In this document: in pieces, positions 22,621-34,876 of the stretch
How positions within the stretch are numbered: position 1 is the stretch's first letter
How the letters are laid out: the number at the start of each line of letters is the position of its first letter
Source: Stictocephala bisonia
Lineage: Eukaryota; Arthropoda; Insecta; Hemiptera; Membracidae
NCBI GenBank assembly: GCA_035578905.1
Contig: JAQJVL010000802.1
Span: forward strand, 124,001 to 188,000
Reading direction: 5' to 3'
DNA: 64,000 bases
Position numbers and translations under genes: made by a program
Notes under the pieces: generated by a model
Database searches by the model: none
The model's input: the letters and a program-made list of their open reading frames with translations, nothing else
Told to the model about the DNA's origin: nothing

Positions 22621-24030
22621 GTAATATTTAAGCAGTATACATTTACTAATATTTTTTTATAATTCAGTCCCACTAATCTGACAGAAGTAATGTATTCACT
22701 CGAATAAGCTCCAATACGCTCTGAGAAAAACAAAATAGTTTGTTCCTCCAGTATACGCTGCGCTGAAAAACGCTACTAGTGTCTTGCATCTAATCAATGC
22801 ATGATTTTGTTTTTAAAAATATGCTGTCTGTCTGTTTTTACCCTTAATTTGTTTGGACATTAAACTCACCCCAAACATATAATACAATTTACGGCAGTGA
22901 GCCTTCTTTATTCTTTATGCACAGCAACAGGCACATGCAGGTCTGCCCCAGCCTGAGACACAAGAGTGTAGTATCAATATATTAGATATTTGTGAATAGT
23001 TTCTCTTTTTTTATAATGCCTTGCAAGTACATTATTCATAAGCATACAAAGCATTCTAAAAGTATCAGAGATGCCATTAAGAAAAATGTGTCGGAAGTAC
23101 ATTAGACTATTCAAAATATGTATAGTATATTATACCAAATTCATAATACTTTAGGTAGTTATTTTTAGCTTATTGTTTAGGCCTTCTTTATCTCATTGTG
23201 TTCTTGTATATAGTACATGCATTCTTAGTTAATATACTTTAAATTATTAATATTATATACAGTACAAGTAAACAGTATACAAATAACTAGAATCAGAAAA
23301 GCACAGAGAAGGATACAGAGGTCGCTTTCTTACGTCCTCAGCGAACACGTCAGTGGCAGTTACAAGTAGATTACAACAAAAGTGTTCATCTTTATACTCG
23401 TATATATCTAGTAACAATTGCTACGTTTATCTTTGAGGATTTGGGGTAGAAACCCAAACAAATGTGATGATAACACTAGCAATGACAGTATTATTTATAA
23501 AAACTTCTGTAACATCTAATAATATATAAGTTACCGGACAACCACGTAGCCCTCTTACACTCCGATAGCATCTTCTTTACATAGACACACACACGCGCGC
23601 GCACACACAATAGGAAAAAAAAATTAGCAGTATAATATTTTTTTACTAGTGATTAATAATATATTTTAAAATCTCATATTGTTTTTTTTTCCTTTTTAGC
23701 TGTCTGGCTCACTATTTCCACAAATAAATGTACATGTATTACAGGTGTCTTTTTGTTAGTATCCGATAAGTATTTCAAGTATTAAAATGGCAGGCTGAAG
23801 ATGATTTAAGCCATTTTGGGTAATATATAACAATATGTATGTAATACTTAGTAATATTTAAAATATACTAGGCTCCACAGGATTGGAAACTTTGTTTCTC
23901 CACAGTATGACTTCTTCCGTGAGAGCAGTCATCACCTGAAAACCACTTTCATGGCACTTTAATTATCACTTGATCTAATTATATGTAGCTCACCTTAATT
24001 CTGTATTTTCTTAGTTCATTTTAGATCTTC
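22621..24030. other. No gene recognised
   Basis: AT-rich. Contains a CA/CG dinucleotide tract at 23585-23608 (ACACACACACGCGCGCGCAC). No open frame of note. Confidence 0.4.
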
Positions 24031-24512
24031 GTGCTTGTTAGTGTTGTTTAAATTATCTCTATATCTTTCTAGTTATTATTCTTACACGTTTGCTTGTTAA
24101 ATATTTATTGTTTGTTGCATGTTATCGCTAGTTTAAATTATGTACAATAGATAAGTTATTTTGCTAGTTGCTGTTACATGTAAATCTTATGCTTGTAAGT
24201 ACTATTATGATAATTATTTATTTCTCTCTAGTTATTTCTTTTTACATGTTTGCTTGTTGAATATTTATTGCTTGTTGCCAGTTATTGCTAGCTTGAATTA
24301 TGTATGATTGTTATTTTGCTAGTTGCTATTGCATGAATTGTTGATGGTTGTTACCTGTTAAATATTATGCTTATAATTATTATTGCTTGCTTAGTTATAG
24401 TTATATTTAAATTACTGTGTATATGCTGGTCATTGTCCATAATTCCACAACTATGCCATCTCATTTGTATTCATTGTAAATTGGCGTTTGCCGTAAATAA
24501 ATAAATATAGTT
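24030..24512 (+). mobile_element. LINE 3' UTR with internal duplication
   Basis: Two diverged copies (about 24050-24215 and 24225-24370) of a segment holding TGCTTGTTAAATATTTATTG and TTATTTTGCTAGTTGCT. They are followed by TTGGCGTTTGCCGTAAATAAATAAAT at about 24480-24508, a CR1/Jockey-type tail. No ORF portion is preserved. Confidence 0.5.
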
Positions 24513-25278
24513 CTCTAAGTAATTTTGTTTTTCAAATCTAATTATACATTAATTCTAAGTGATAAAAATACCTACATTTATGTTTATTGACTCTATTGTT
24601 ATGTAATTTTCTAAAGCCAGGGTTAACCAGACGTAATAAATGTGTATATCCTTAAATAGATTATGTATTTTTATGAATTTTATACTACATCCGTAGCCTA
24701 CTGATGATTATCATTGTCTTAATTAATAAACCATACAAAATAGCTGTGGTCATAATAATTTGTTTCATATTCATAATTAGTGTAATAATCTTTATTTTTC
24801 CATATGTTGGCAAGCTTTTTATGACAAAATATTTGTCTTAACAAAAAAAATAATGTTTAGCAAACTAAAATAACACATATCAAACGTCGACCTCTTACAA
24901 ACTTTTATTGCGTTATGAAAAAAAGTCTATAGTAACTAATTAGATCATATTTTTTGTTCACATATTATCTGATTGTGTAATAGTAATCCTAGACATTATA
25001 ATTTGTCTAAGAACACACAGAAAAACATTTATCTTGTTTTCAGTAGAAAGTATGCAAACTGCAAGTAAATTCCCGCTCTTGATTGACACGTGAGGACAGC
25101 GGGATAAACAGAACACGATATCTATTGCCCACACACAACAAGCAAATCGGGCGAGCCGACAAGGGTTCAGATTTGAAGAAAGGGGTAGTAGGGATAAGGT
25201 GTGGAGAGAAAGACTGCAAAGTGGGTAGCCTTGAAATACGCACACACATTCACGAGCCTCCGTCTGCTCCAGTTAAAG

Positions 25279-26465
25279 CAAGGCTTTTGACTGCTTGGGG
25301 CATGAGCTGATTCTTAAGAAACTGTCCGCACTAGGGATTCAAGGCAGAGCAAATGACTGGGTGGCTAGCTATCTCGAGGGACGCAAGCATATTGTTGAAA
25401 TTCAGAAAACTGTAAATGGACAAAGCTGTACTTACAAATCCAAAACAGCTCCAGTGAATAGAGGAGTCCCACAGGGCTCAGTATTGGGCCCAATTTTGTT
25501 TGTTCTTTTTACTTATGATTTTTCACATTATATCAACACTGACAATGTAAAGACTATTATGTATGCAGATGATACAACCCTTCTTATCAAAAATGACTCC
25601 GCACTGGGCCTGCATGCAGACATTGTCACATCAACAAACAAAACTCTGCAGTACTGCCTGAAAAATGACCTCGCAATTAACCCAACAAAGACCACCCAAA
25701 TTAATTTTAGCAGAAGACAAGATCAAATTCCTAACGTCCAAAACATCACAATAGAAAAACAATCAAAACTGTTAGGCATAGTGATTGATGGTGATCTTAC
25801 CTGGACTGATCATATTAACAGTTTGACCAAAAAGCTTGGATGTGGAATCTACGCAGTGAGAAGAATTAAGTGGATAGGAGGACTGAAAGCGGCAAAGACA
25901 ACTTACCATGCTGTTTTTGAATCCCATATAAAGTATGGTATATCAGTATGGGGAGGAACATCTGCCCATAATCTTAGCAAGATTTTACTCCTCCCAAAAA
26001 AAGGCAATAAGGACGCTGGCAGACCTGGAACCACTTGAAAGCTGCAGAGAAGCTTTTAAGACTTTAAAACTCATGACTGTCATAGCACTGTACATCTACT
26101 CTGTTGTTGTCCAGACAGTTGAAATGGAGTTACCAAGAACTAAGGATACCCACTCCCACAACACCCGGAGAGCAACTGACTACCTCCTTCCTGGACACCA
26201 TACTACACGGTACAGCAGGAAACCATCCTACATGGGAAGAAAAATCTTCAACACCCTACCTCTCAACCTAAAAAATCTTGGAGGGAATGAGTTCAAGAAA
26301 AGCCTTCAAGACTGGCTCGTGGACAGACCCTTTTACACCATGACAGAATTTTTTGACTCTGTAAACAGTACATTGTGAAGCAAGAGACCTGAAGATTTTA
26401 ATTCATTGTAAATGTTGACGCCATTACACTTCTTTATGTTGTTGTAAATAAAGAACTTTTGACTA
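25279..26465 (+). pseudogene. Non-LTR retrotransposon (CR1/Jockey type), 5'-truncated RT
   Basis: Homology starts inside the reverse transcriptase at AFDCLGHELILKKLSALGIQ. It continues through NRGVPQGSVLGPILFVLF and the catalytic IMYADDTTLL to the thumb (KLLGIVIDGDLTWTDHI) and FESHIKYGISVWGG. A one-base shift near 25990 moves the frame. The second frame runs through KKAIRTLADLEPLESCREAF, HSHNTRRATDYLLP and KIFNTLPLNLKNLG to the stop at 26378. A 3' UTR with AATAAAGAAC follows. The fingers domain, endonuclease and ORF1 are missing. Confidence 0.85.
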
Positions 26466-26994
26466 TTGACAGTTAGTAACATGTCTAGCACTGACTCAAT
26501 TCAAATCGGGTCATTTTAATTTCAACTTGAGTTGAACTATAAAATGGAATTGGTTTGCTTGCTATAATATGTAAGAGTCAATAACGAACTCACACTATCG
26601 TTGACAAAAGTTTCTGGCTCATTGCCTGGCAAGTTGAGTCGAGTCAAAAACCGATCTCGCCCGAAGGTTAAGGAGGACTTCCGACTCGGCGGCTGGTAAG
26701 TCGACTCAAGTCAAACCCAAACTTTACTTTAGTCAAACAAACGGGACTTCCAACTCGCCAGCTAGCGAGCTGACTCAACTTGAGATGTTGATTTGACTCA
26801 GGCTAAAACAGTCAAAACGGAACTCACATGAAAGTTTGTGAAGAATCCTGTCTTCAATAAATTATCTTTATTCAATAACAGTACATGATACAATTTGAAT
26901 GAAGTCAATAATTGCCATATGTTATAGAAAGATTATTAAAATACGTTATTATTGAATACATTTCACATTTACTGCTTTGCTACTACTTAATATG
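26466..26994. repeat. GACTCAA/TTGAGTC-rich repeat, left partner
   Basis: Between 26490 and 26810, GACTCAA, GAGTCAA and TTGAGTC words recur, for example GTTGAGTCGAGTC and CGACTCAAGTCAAA. A similar tract lies at 33220-33420, on the far side of the TTAA element at 26999-32531, suggesting one older repeat split by that insertion. No coding frame. Confidence 0.4.
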
Positions 26995-27999
26995 TTAAGA
27001 GGGCTCTAAACCCCCGCGCTGAGAAGCGTAAAACTGCTTTGCGCGGTCCAAGATACTGCTCTTATTTACTGTCGTAAAATTATAAATGAAACATCTGTTT
27101 AAAGATAAAGACATCTTTGACTCAAATCGCTTTTTAGAATTTTCGAATTCTCCTTCATTTCGATTTTATAGGTTATTGAAATTACCCAATATTCAAACTA
27201 GTGCCAAAATAAAACTAGAGCTATTATCGAAATTTTAAAAAGCGATTTTAGTCAGAAATGTATCTGGTTTCAATTTAGTTTTGGTTTCAGATCGATATCT
27301 TTAAAGCTGTAGCCGCAATGTAGGACCGCGCAAATGCCTGCATGGTAATTTATTGCCAAAAAATGTGGTGATTCGTGAGATCCAAGTGGCGAAATCTCGA
27401 ACTTCTTAGTCGCGGATGGATTTTACTACTTCATTCATAAAAACCTTTCTTCATTTCATTTAACTTCGATGGATGCAATGTAGGCCTACGACGACTGACA
27501 TCAGTATTATTTTACAGACTGATTACTTAGAGTTAGTCTAATTACTTTTGAATGGCTTATTCCATTTAAATTAAAATGTGCGTTCCCATGTGGTTCCTGA
27601 TATAATCTAACTACAAAGTAAAGCATAACATTTTTATTCCTAATGACAGTGCACAATATTTATTATGTCATGAAAAATACTGTAATAATCATCTATATAC
27701 AACATTTTTATGAAATAAATCATTTAAACTACATTAACGAATGCGTACAGTAAAAATATTAATTCAATAATTCCGGCTTGACTAAAGCAATAAGTAATTA
27801 TTCTATAGTAAGTCACTGTCACTATTGGCCTTTGTTTTATTTTAAAAATATAAATACAGTAATGTTAAGTCGTAACTATTAATTTATTATAGTTCATTAA
27901 TGTTGTGGTAGAAAAAATGCTAGGTCATTTATTTGTAATTTTATAAGAAGGTAACTCTGAAGCAAATATTTTACCTAAACGGTAACAAGGACAGAAAAA

Positions 28000-28130
28000 T
28001 ATGACAGCCGGGGGACGGGGCGGGGCGGAGCGGCAATCCTTTTGTGACTTGAAGTCATGGGGCGAGGTAGTGTTTGGGAACCTCGTACCACTCCCGATGT
28101 ATTCTGTTGAACAGCCAATGAGAAGACTTA
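28000..28130. promoter_or_regulatory. GC-rich promoter-like patch inside the TTAA element
   Basis: Holds GGGACGGGGCGGGGCGGAGC (overlapping GC boxes), a CACTCCCG and, 70 bases on, AGCCAATGAG (a CCAAT box), within otherwise strongly AT-rich DNA. Resemblance to a TATA-less promoter is by motif only, and no transcript start can be shown. Confidence 0.35.
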
Positions 28131-28529
28131 GGACGGTAAAACTTGACATAAGTGATATTTAAACATTGTGCAATGCGAAGAGAATTAATAAAATACTAAT
28201 TTAAAAGTTTTATTAATTAGCATAGTATGTGTTGGTAGATGAATTTAATACAATATTAATATAAACTGAACAAATATAACGGTGATCGATTAAGGTAAGC
28301 TTAAGTTTACCGAAATCGATCACCATAACATTCGTAGCCTACATATTGCACTTATTTTTATCAATACAGTATAAGTATTATACTGTATGATATTTGCATT
28401 TTTTTACGTTACTTGTGTATTGAAGTAAAATTGTTCAACTATTATTATATTGCTCAAATAAGATGTTCTGATCGGTTTGGTTTTGTATTAATTTAATGCA
28501 TGTTCAATTACTTGAGTATCCACTAACCT

Positions 28530-30530
28530 AATTTGGGAGCTCGTGATCAACTTGTGGCTGCCACACTGATCAACTTGGGTAGTCATCGTAATGGACTTGG
28601 CTAGCACTCGTGATCAACATGGCTAAAACTCATGGTCAGCTAGGGTAGTACCCGGGATCAACTTGGGCAGCCTCCGTAATGGGCTTGGCTAGCACTCGTG
28701 ATCAACATGGCTAACACTAATGATCAACTCGTACAGTACCTGTAATAAACTTGGCCATCCACCGTCATAGACTTGGCTAGCACTCGTGGCTAGTCAATAA
28801 TGAGTGGCTAGTAAAGTAGACCACAGGTGCTAACCAACGTAATCACTGGTGATTACACAAGTTCAGTTCACCAATGGTGCTATTCAAAGTAATCATGGGT
28901 GGATACCTAAATTGACCGTGTTATGTCTTAGATTATTAGAGGTCCTACCTACTAAGTTGACCACAGACTCTACTTAAGGTAATCACGGGTGTCTTCTCAA
29001 GTTGACCATGGGTCCTACGCAAAGTAATCACACTTGTTATCTTGTAGCACTGGTGCTACTCAAAGTAATGGCTGATAATACCCAAGTTGACTACAGATAC
29101 TACCCAAGATAATTAGGCGTGGCTACTCAAATTAATTACGGTTTCTCACCTAGTGGTTACTCCAGTTGACAACTAGTGCTAGCCAATGTAATAAGGGGTG
29201 GCTACTCAAGTTGACCATGGGTCCTACCCAAGGTAATCACAGGCACTAACCAAGTTCACCATCGTAATTATGGGTGGCTACCCAAATTGACCGCATGTTT
29301 TACCTAAAATAATTATAGGTCCTACCTAAGTTGAACACAGGCTCTACTCAAGGTAATCATGAGTGGCTTCCCAAGTCACAAAGGATCCTACCCAAAGTAA
29401 TCACAGGCACTGTCTAAGTTGACCACGAGTACTACCCAAGGTAATGAGGTGTGATTACCCAAGTTGATCATGGGTGTTACCAAAGGAAATCACAGATGCT
29501 ATCGAAGTTGACCATGGAAGCTACCCAAGGTAATGACAGATATTATCCAAAATGATCACTGGTGATACATAAGGTAATTACAGTTATTACCCAAGTTAAC
29601 CAAGGGTGCTGCCCAAGGTTAATCACAGATAGTAACCAAGTTGACGACGGGTTATACTGAAGGTAATCACAGATTCTATCCAAGTTGACAATGGGAACTA
29701 CCCAAATCACATATAATAAGCAAAATGATCAATGGTGGTGCTACCCAAGGTAATCAGAGATATTGCCATAGAGGACCAAGAGTACTACCCATGTTGATCA
29801 TGGGAGCTACCCAAGTCAATCACAGTATTACTCAAAATGATTACTGGTATTACGAGTGGCTACCTAAATTGACCACGAGTGCTGCCCAAAATAATCACAG
29901 GTACTATCTAAGTTGACCACGGATGTTACCCAAGGTAATCATGGGTGGCTACTCAAGCTGGCCACGAGTCCTACCAAAGATAATCACAGGTAGTACTCAC
30001 GTTGACCACCGGGGATACCCAAGGCAATCAGGTAAGGCTACTCACGTTGATCACAGGGCTTAACCAAGGTAATCACAGGCACTACCAAAGTTCACCACCG
30101 GTCCTACCTAAAGTAATCACAGGTACTACCCATATTAACCACTGTTAAGATAATTAAAGGTCCTAAGTTGACCACAGGGTCTACTCAAGGTAATCACAGG
30201 TCACTTCCCAAGTCCTGTCCACCACATATCCTATCCTACCCAAAAAAATCACAAGTACTATCTAAGTTGACCATAGCTGCTACCAAAGACAATTCCACAC
30301 ATTGACCACGCATCCAACTCAAGGTAGTAATGAGTGGGCTAGCCATGTTAACCACGTTTTATAATCGAGGTAATTACGAGTGGCTACTCAAGTTGACCAT
30401 GGGTGCTACCCAAGGTAATCACAGGTACTACCCAAGTTGACATGGGTTCTACGCAAAATAATCACAGATACTACCCAAGTTAATCACGGGTGGTACCCAA
30501 GGTAATAACTGGTACAACCCATGTTGGTCA
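28530..30530. repeat. Degenerate dimeric minisatellite, about 2 kb, with orientation switch
   Basis: Two related ~22-bp half-units alternate: CTACCCAAGGTAATCACAGG and CTACCCAAGTTGACCACGGG, giving a ~44-bp higher-order unit repeated about 40 times with heavy divergence. From 28530 to about 28790 the same words appear reversed (TGATCAACTTGGGTAG, GTAATGGACTTGGCTAG), so the array switches strand near 28795. Short open frames within it are by-products. Confidence 0.85.
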
Positions 30531-30809
30531 CGTTTTGAATGTATGTAACTGTTCTTAAAAGGTCTATTACTTAAATATAATAGTGACTTTATAAAATTGC
30601 GACATACTCAGCTAACTCATGTATCTGTATATTATAATACTCTGGCAAATGTAGACTAATTATTTATTATCAATAAATGGTTCAAGCATTTTTTATATTT
30701 ACTAGGAATAACATTAATTTATTTCTAAATATGTTTTAACATCAGCTTTAATCCATGCAATATAATCATTTCTTATAAACGACAAATACATTCATAGGTA
30801 ACGAAGTGT

Positions 30810-31020
30810 TTAGCGCTTATGTACTGTGGTGCCACAATGGATGAGTCCAAACTGCTCAGACAGGTAAGGACAAACTACTGTACTCATATGAAAACTGAGA
30901 CCAAAGTATTGTGTGAATTACTGAGGTCAAACTCGTAGACTATGTGAGCCTAAACTACCCCTAACATACATGTTTATGAGGCCAAACTACTGTCAGGTAG
31001 GTGAGCCCAATCTGCTTTGA
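30810..31020. repeat. Short degenerate minisatellite
   Basis: Variants of GTGAGGCCAAACTACTGT recur about seven times (30848, 30880, 30898, 30925, 30945, 30979 and 31003 regions). Still inside the TTAA element. Confidence 0.65.
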
Positions 31021-32530
31021 ACGTCTAAAATTATATGTTCGAAATTGATATATGCTCGCAGCAGTTTCTCTGTTGGTTTCTCTGTTTTGATTGTTGGTTA
31101 TTTTTAACAGTCGTGTTTAAAAAAAAAGGTTATATTTAGTAATGTATATAGGCCTGATTGAATCATATTAAATTAATCACTCCTAAAAATACTGTGAAAT
31201 ATTTATCAGTAAAACTAAAAATTTTTTAAAGGAATTGTGTAAGAACTGTTGTCAAAATAAAATAATTACTTTTCTCATGGCAATGGGAAATTCGAGCAAG
31301 ATTATAATATTATATTTTAATTATAATTGATATCATTCATACGGTTCGCTTCGGTTTTCATCTCTGTCCGCAAAAATATTTGTTGTAACAAAATGTTTGC
31401 TTTTTGAAACCAAACTGTTCACGTAGTGTGTTATTTTCATGTATTGTAGTAATTCATTCAGCATACGGTACTTCAGAAGCAAATAAAAAAGTAGCTACAT
31501 TTCAATTATTTTTTAATGTTTGGAAATTAGTGTGTTACGTTGCAATTGCCATAAAACTATGATAGTTTATGTGATATCATTGTTTATTTTGTTAAAAATA
31601 GTTAATAAACCGTACAAAACTATAAAACGTAAAATAAATTGACAGGCGCTATTTTTTACTATTACTTTTTAACATGTTTTATTTAGTTTTCAGTAAAACG
31701 TATCCTTTAATGCTTTAAGCGTGTGTTGAGAATTGTTGTGGCGTTTATTAAATATTATTTTGTTTTAATCTTCAACCAAACATAAAAAGATACGAAATAG
31801 AAATTTATTTGCAAATTGATGCCTTTTGTTAAATATTTAACCACATAACAACCAATATTTACAATCCAACAGCTTTAAGAAATATTTACAAAAAAACCAT
31901 GCTTTGCAACATAATTTACTCAGTTTTTAGTAAAGCGTATCTTTATGTTTATAGATCAAACTCTTCAATTGTTTTTCAATTGTAGAATACAACTATGGTA
32001 AGCCGATGCCTATGTTAAATTTTAACTGTTTTAAGAATAACAAGATTTTAATAAGAATTATGATTTTGGAAAACGTTTCAAGTAGAAACTTAATATTTTA
32101 GTAGGCCCCTAATTTTATCAGTGAATAATTTGATTTCGCCGTAAAAAGTCTACTTTTCTAAACAAATATTACTATTTTTTATAAAAACAAAATGACATAA
32201 AAACATTTTAAGAAATAAAATACAGCAGCAGTTCCGGTACTGACTGGAAAATTGACAATTGTTGAAAAGAATTGGCCTCTCTGCTCAACATATATTCAGA
32301 CAGAGAAGGTAGGGCGTAGCCAACTGAGGAGGCAGCAGGTGCAAGGGAGGGGTAATTGGGATTTCCGGTTGAAAATACTATGAAAACTTACTATACAGGA
32401 AATTATTAAAGAACTATATTATACTCTGTCTGGCGGAGTAAACTTCATAGCCTAAAAAAACCTGGACGTAGTTCCAACTTCTCTCGCCAGTGTCGCATGA
32501 CTTCTATATTTTCTTTCCCTTTAGAGCCCT
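31021..32530. other. AT-rich right part of the TTAA element
   Basis: No frames, RNA motifs or repeats that I can support apart from the terminal inverted repeat at its right edge. Confidence 0.5.
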
Positions 32531-33199
32531 CTTAAGTACTACTTAAAGGAAGCTACTTTAATTTTTATTTGGTAAAAAATAATAAGTTAATTGTGTTACA
32601 AAAAAATTTAAATTGAATATAAAGGTCTTTTCAATAGGTACTCTCTTGAATTGATTTTAAATTTCTTAGTATTTTCTTTTCTTGTCTTGGCGGCAACATC
32701 CAGAGTAAGTAGAGTTGAGCCATTTTTTTGGCATTTTATTTAATTACTCAATTAAATATGTTCAGTTCATTTTTCCCTTTGAATTAATAATGTATTTTAC
32801 TATTACATTTGTTTACTGTGTTTGACTAATTGTTTGATATATATTGCTTTTTAATATTTTACTGTGATCTATTTTAGCATCATATATCACCTCTACTAAA
32901 CTTCAATAATCAAAATTTACAAATAGTTAATGTTTTAGTCTACTCTTTATTCAATTATTTAGACATAGTTTATTATCTTGGTATAGTCTCATTTTTATTT
33001 ATTCATAGTCTTATATTTTTAACTCATTTACCTATTTAATGGTTAGTTTAGTTGCCTTTGGTTGATACCTTATTCAAAGACCTATCGAACTTGTTAATTT
33101 AGTATTGATTAAACTGCATAATCTAATACAGTATTTGTTTTGTTTATTCAATTATATAAAATAAAAATTCAATTGAAATAAGTAATTGCGAAAAAGTGT

Positions 33200-33430
33200 G
33201 ATCTTATTTAACTCATTCTTCACTTAAGTCTGGTCAAACCAGAGGATGATTTAACTTACTAGCTAGACTCGTCGGCAATGCAAATGCATGCCAAGTTGAG
33301 TCTGTTTTGAGCCACAATGGCAAGTGAGCCGCTGACGCATCAGCAAGTGACAAGTTGAGTGACTGTGCAAATGCAGGCCGAGTCGTTACAACTCGAGTTG
33401 GCTCAGTACGCGAGTCCGCACAATATCACA
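33200..33430. repeat. GACTC/GAGTTG-rich repeat, right partner
   Basis: Contains CCAAGTTGAGTCTGTTTTGA, GACAAGTTGAGTGACTG, ACTCGAGTTGGCTCAG and two copies of GCAAATGCA-containing words. Compare 26490-26810. Confidence 0.4.
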
Positions 33431-34762
33431 ATAAATTGTACATAATACATGCAAAAGTCACAATAAGATAACAAATAACCAAGTACGCGTGGGAGGCAGA
33501 CAACCAACACAAGCATGTGCATATCTCGAGAACTGGACTGCAGCCATCAATTGAGAAGGCCCACATCCATTTCAATGTCCTGATACAAGCTGAGTCCCAA
33601 AAAGCTAGGTGGCAACCATCAACCTGCGACACATTTATATCGCTACCGAGTTGCTGTCACCAAGGTAGTAACTGAAACACTAGAGTTCAGGGCTCCATAA
33701 AATCAATTTAACCTGAGAAATCAAGTGTTTGAAAGTTAACTATAACACAGTATCAGCGACCACTAGGGAGGGCGTCATAAGAGTTACCTTCTTAATAACG
33801 AGGTTTTTATTTAATTCCCACATTACTGAGACTAACAGGTCTAAAATTAGACTAATTTGACTAATTACACTTTTTTTTCTCATTTATATTGATTTAAAGT
33901 TTTATTTGCTTTTGTTGTACTGTACATTTTTAATGAAACACCATACAGTAAAGTACAGAAGCTAAAAAAGGCTGAACATTGAGTGGACTATTGGACGCTG
34001 GGAGGGTTAAAGTATCTATAGTATACTTGTACAAGACCATAAATTCAACACAATTAACACAACTTCGTAGAGATCCGACTCAACTCAAAACCATTGTACC
34101 AAATATTATACTTGGCGATTCGCTAAATAGATTAACAAGAGGTAATGTGTAATTTAATTAATAGGGATGATTAAAGTGAGGAAATTGTAATGGACATGAA
34201 GGAATAATAAGCCAAACTGGTCTCGTTGGAAGTATCTTATCACAATTAGTTACCTAACATAGTTTCGTAAAAGAAATTTTCCACCATATCTCTTTAAAAT
34301 GTCTAAATCTTTGATATTGAACTAACAGATGAGTTATTAAACTGCTAATTAGTGAAGTTACAGAGCTTAGGGCTATATTATATTCCATTAGCCTATCTGG
34401 CCTAGAGAAACTTTACTTTTTAATAGACTAAGCTCTGTTTAAAAATTACTTGGATTTTACAAATCACTGTTGGTTTTAAAGTAAAAAATGCATTAATGAG
34501 TTGATTTGAAAGTTACAATGTAAATTACATAAAACAAACAAACATCCTTAATTTCGCCACGTAACGGATTGACGGTTCCCGCGTAACCTTAAGCAATGCT
34601 ACCCACAAAAAAATTTTAATCCAATCCCTATACAACAACAACTTATTAAGTAATTTAGCTAATTACCTCAAGTACTTGTTTCAAAACAAAGAGAAGCAAA
34701 GCAACATGTTAAACAAATGCAGAATTCCAACAAATTCATTTAATATTTAGCAAAACACTTAC
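33431..34762. other. No gene recognised; Cut8-like intron 1
   Basis: AT-rich intron sequence. The 68-residue minus frame near 33426-33632 shows no motif. Confidence 0.4.
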
Positions 34763-34860
34763 CACTACAACTTCTTGCAGTTAACTTTCAACGGTCAGTT
34801 GGATAGTTACAATTTGGAGTTTTGGTAGTTGGCGTACGTTGGCGCTCTGGCGGCAAAAGT
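34763..34860 (-). other. Cut8: Cut8-like exon 1, 5' UTR (start approximate)
   Basis: Minus-strand sequence ends in GAAGTTGTAGTG before a consensus donor GTAAGTG (34762-34756). It has no ATG. The upstream limit is not visible and is placed just below the E2F-like site. Assignment to the Cut8-like gene rests on strand, donor quality and promoter elements; the distance to the next exon is 16 kb. Confidence 0.5.
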
Positions 34861-34876
34861 TCCGTTGTGTACTTTC

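Larger units (their letters stand above)
26999..32531. mobile_element. 5.5-kb TTAA-flanked non-autonomous transposon
   Basis: Termini GAGGGCTCTAAA at 26999-27010 and inverted TTTAGAGCCCTC at 32520-32531 form a perfect 12-bp inverted repeat. Both ends are directly bordered by TTAA (26995-26998 and 32532-32535), the target duplication of piggyBac-type transposases. No transposase frame is visible. Contents in order: an AT-rich part, a GC-rich promoter-like patch at 28000-28130, a long imperfect palindrome at 28280-28326, a dimeric minisatellite at 28530-30530, a second minisatellite at 30810-31020, and AT-rich sequence. The size is unusual for a piggyBac-type non-autonomous element. Confidence 0.7.
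7034..34860 (-). other. Cut8: Cut8-like gene (nuclear proteasome tether family), whole extent in window
   Basis: Six exons on the minus strand, in transcription order: 34860-34763 (non-coding), 18614-18560 (probably 5' UTR), 15665-15519, 10542-10094, 9255-9109 and 7195-7034. All introns have GT-AG ends and the coding phases join exactly (1, 0, 0). In fission yeast Cut8 anchors 26S proteasomes at the nuclear envelope, and a Drosophila orthologue is known. The visible product is about 291 residues with the gap counted as given. It has a phospho-site-rich N-terminus and the start of the helical Cut8 domain. The final exon or exons, which should carry the rest of the domain, are missing from view. 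The first intron is 16 kb and is filled with transposons. Confidence 0.72.

Noticed and set aside
30836..30875. A tidy mini-exon: ATGGATGAGTCC...CAG followed by GTAAGG
   Set aside because: The words belong to a degenerate minisatellite (GTGAGNCCAAACTACTGT) that continues for 200 bases, inside a transposon.
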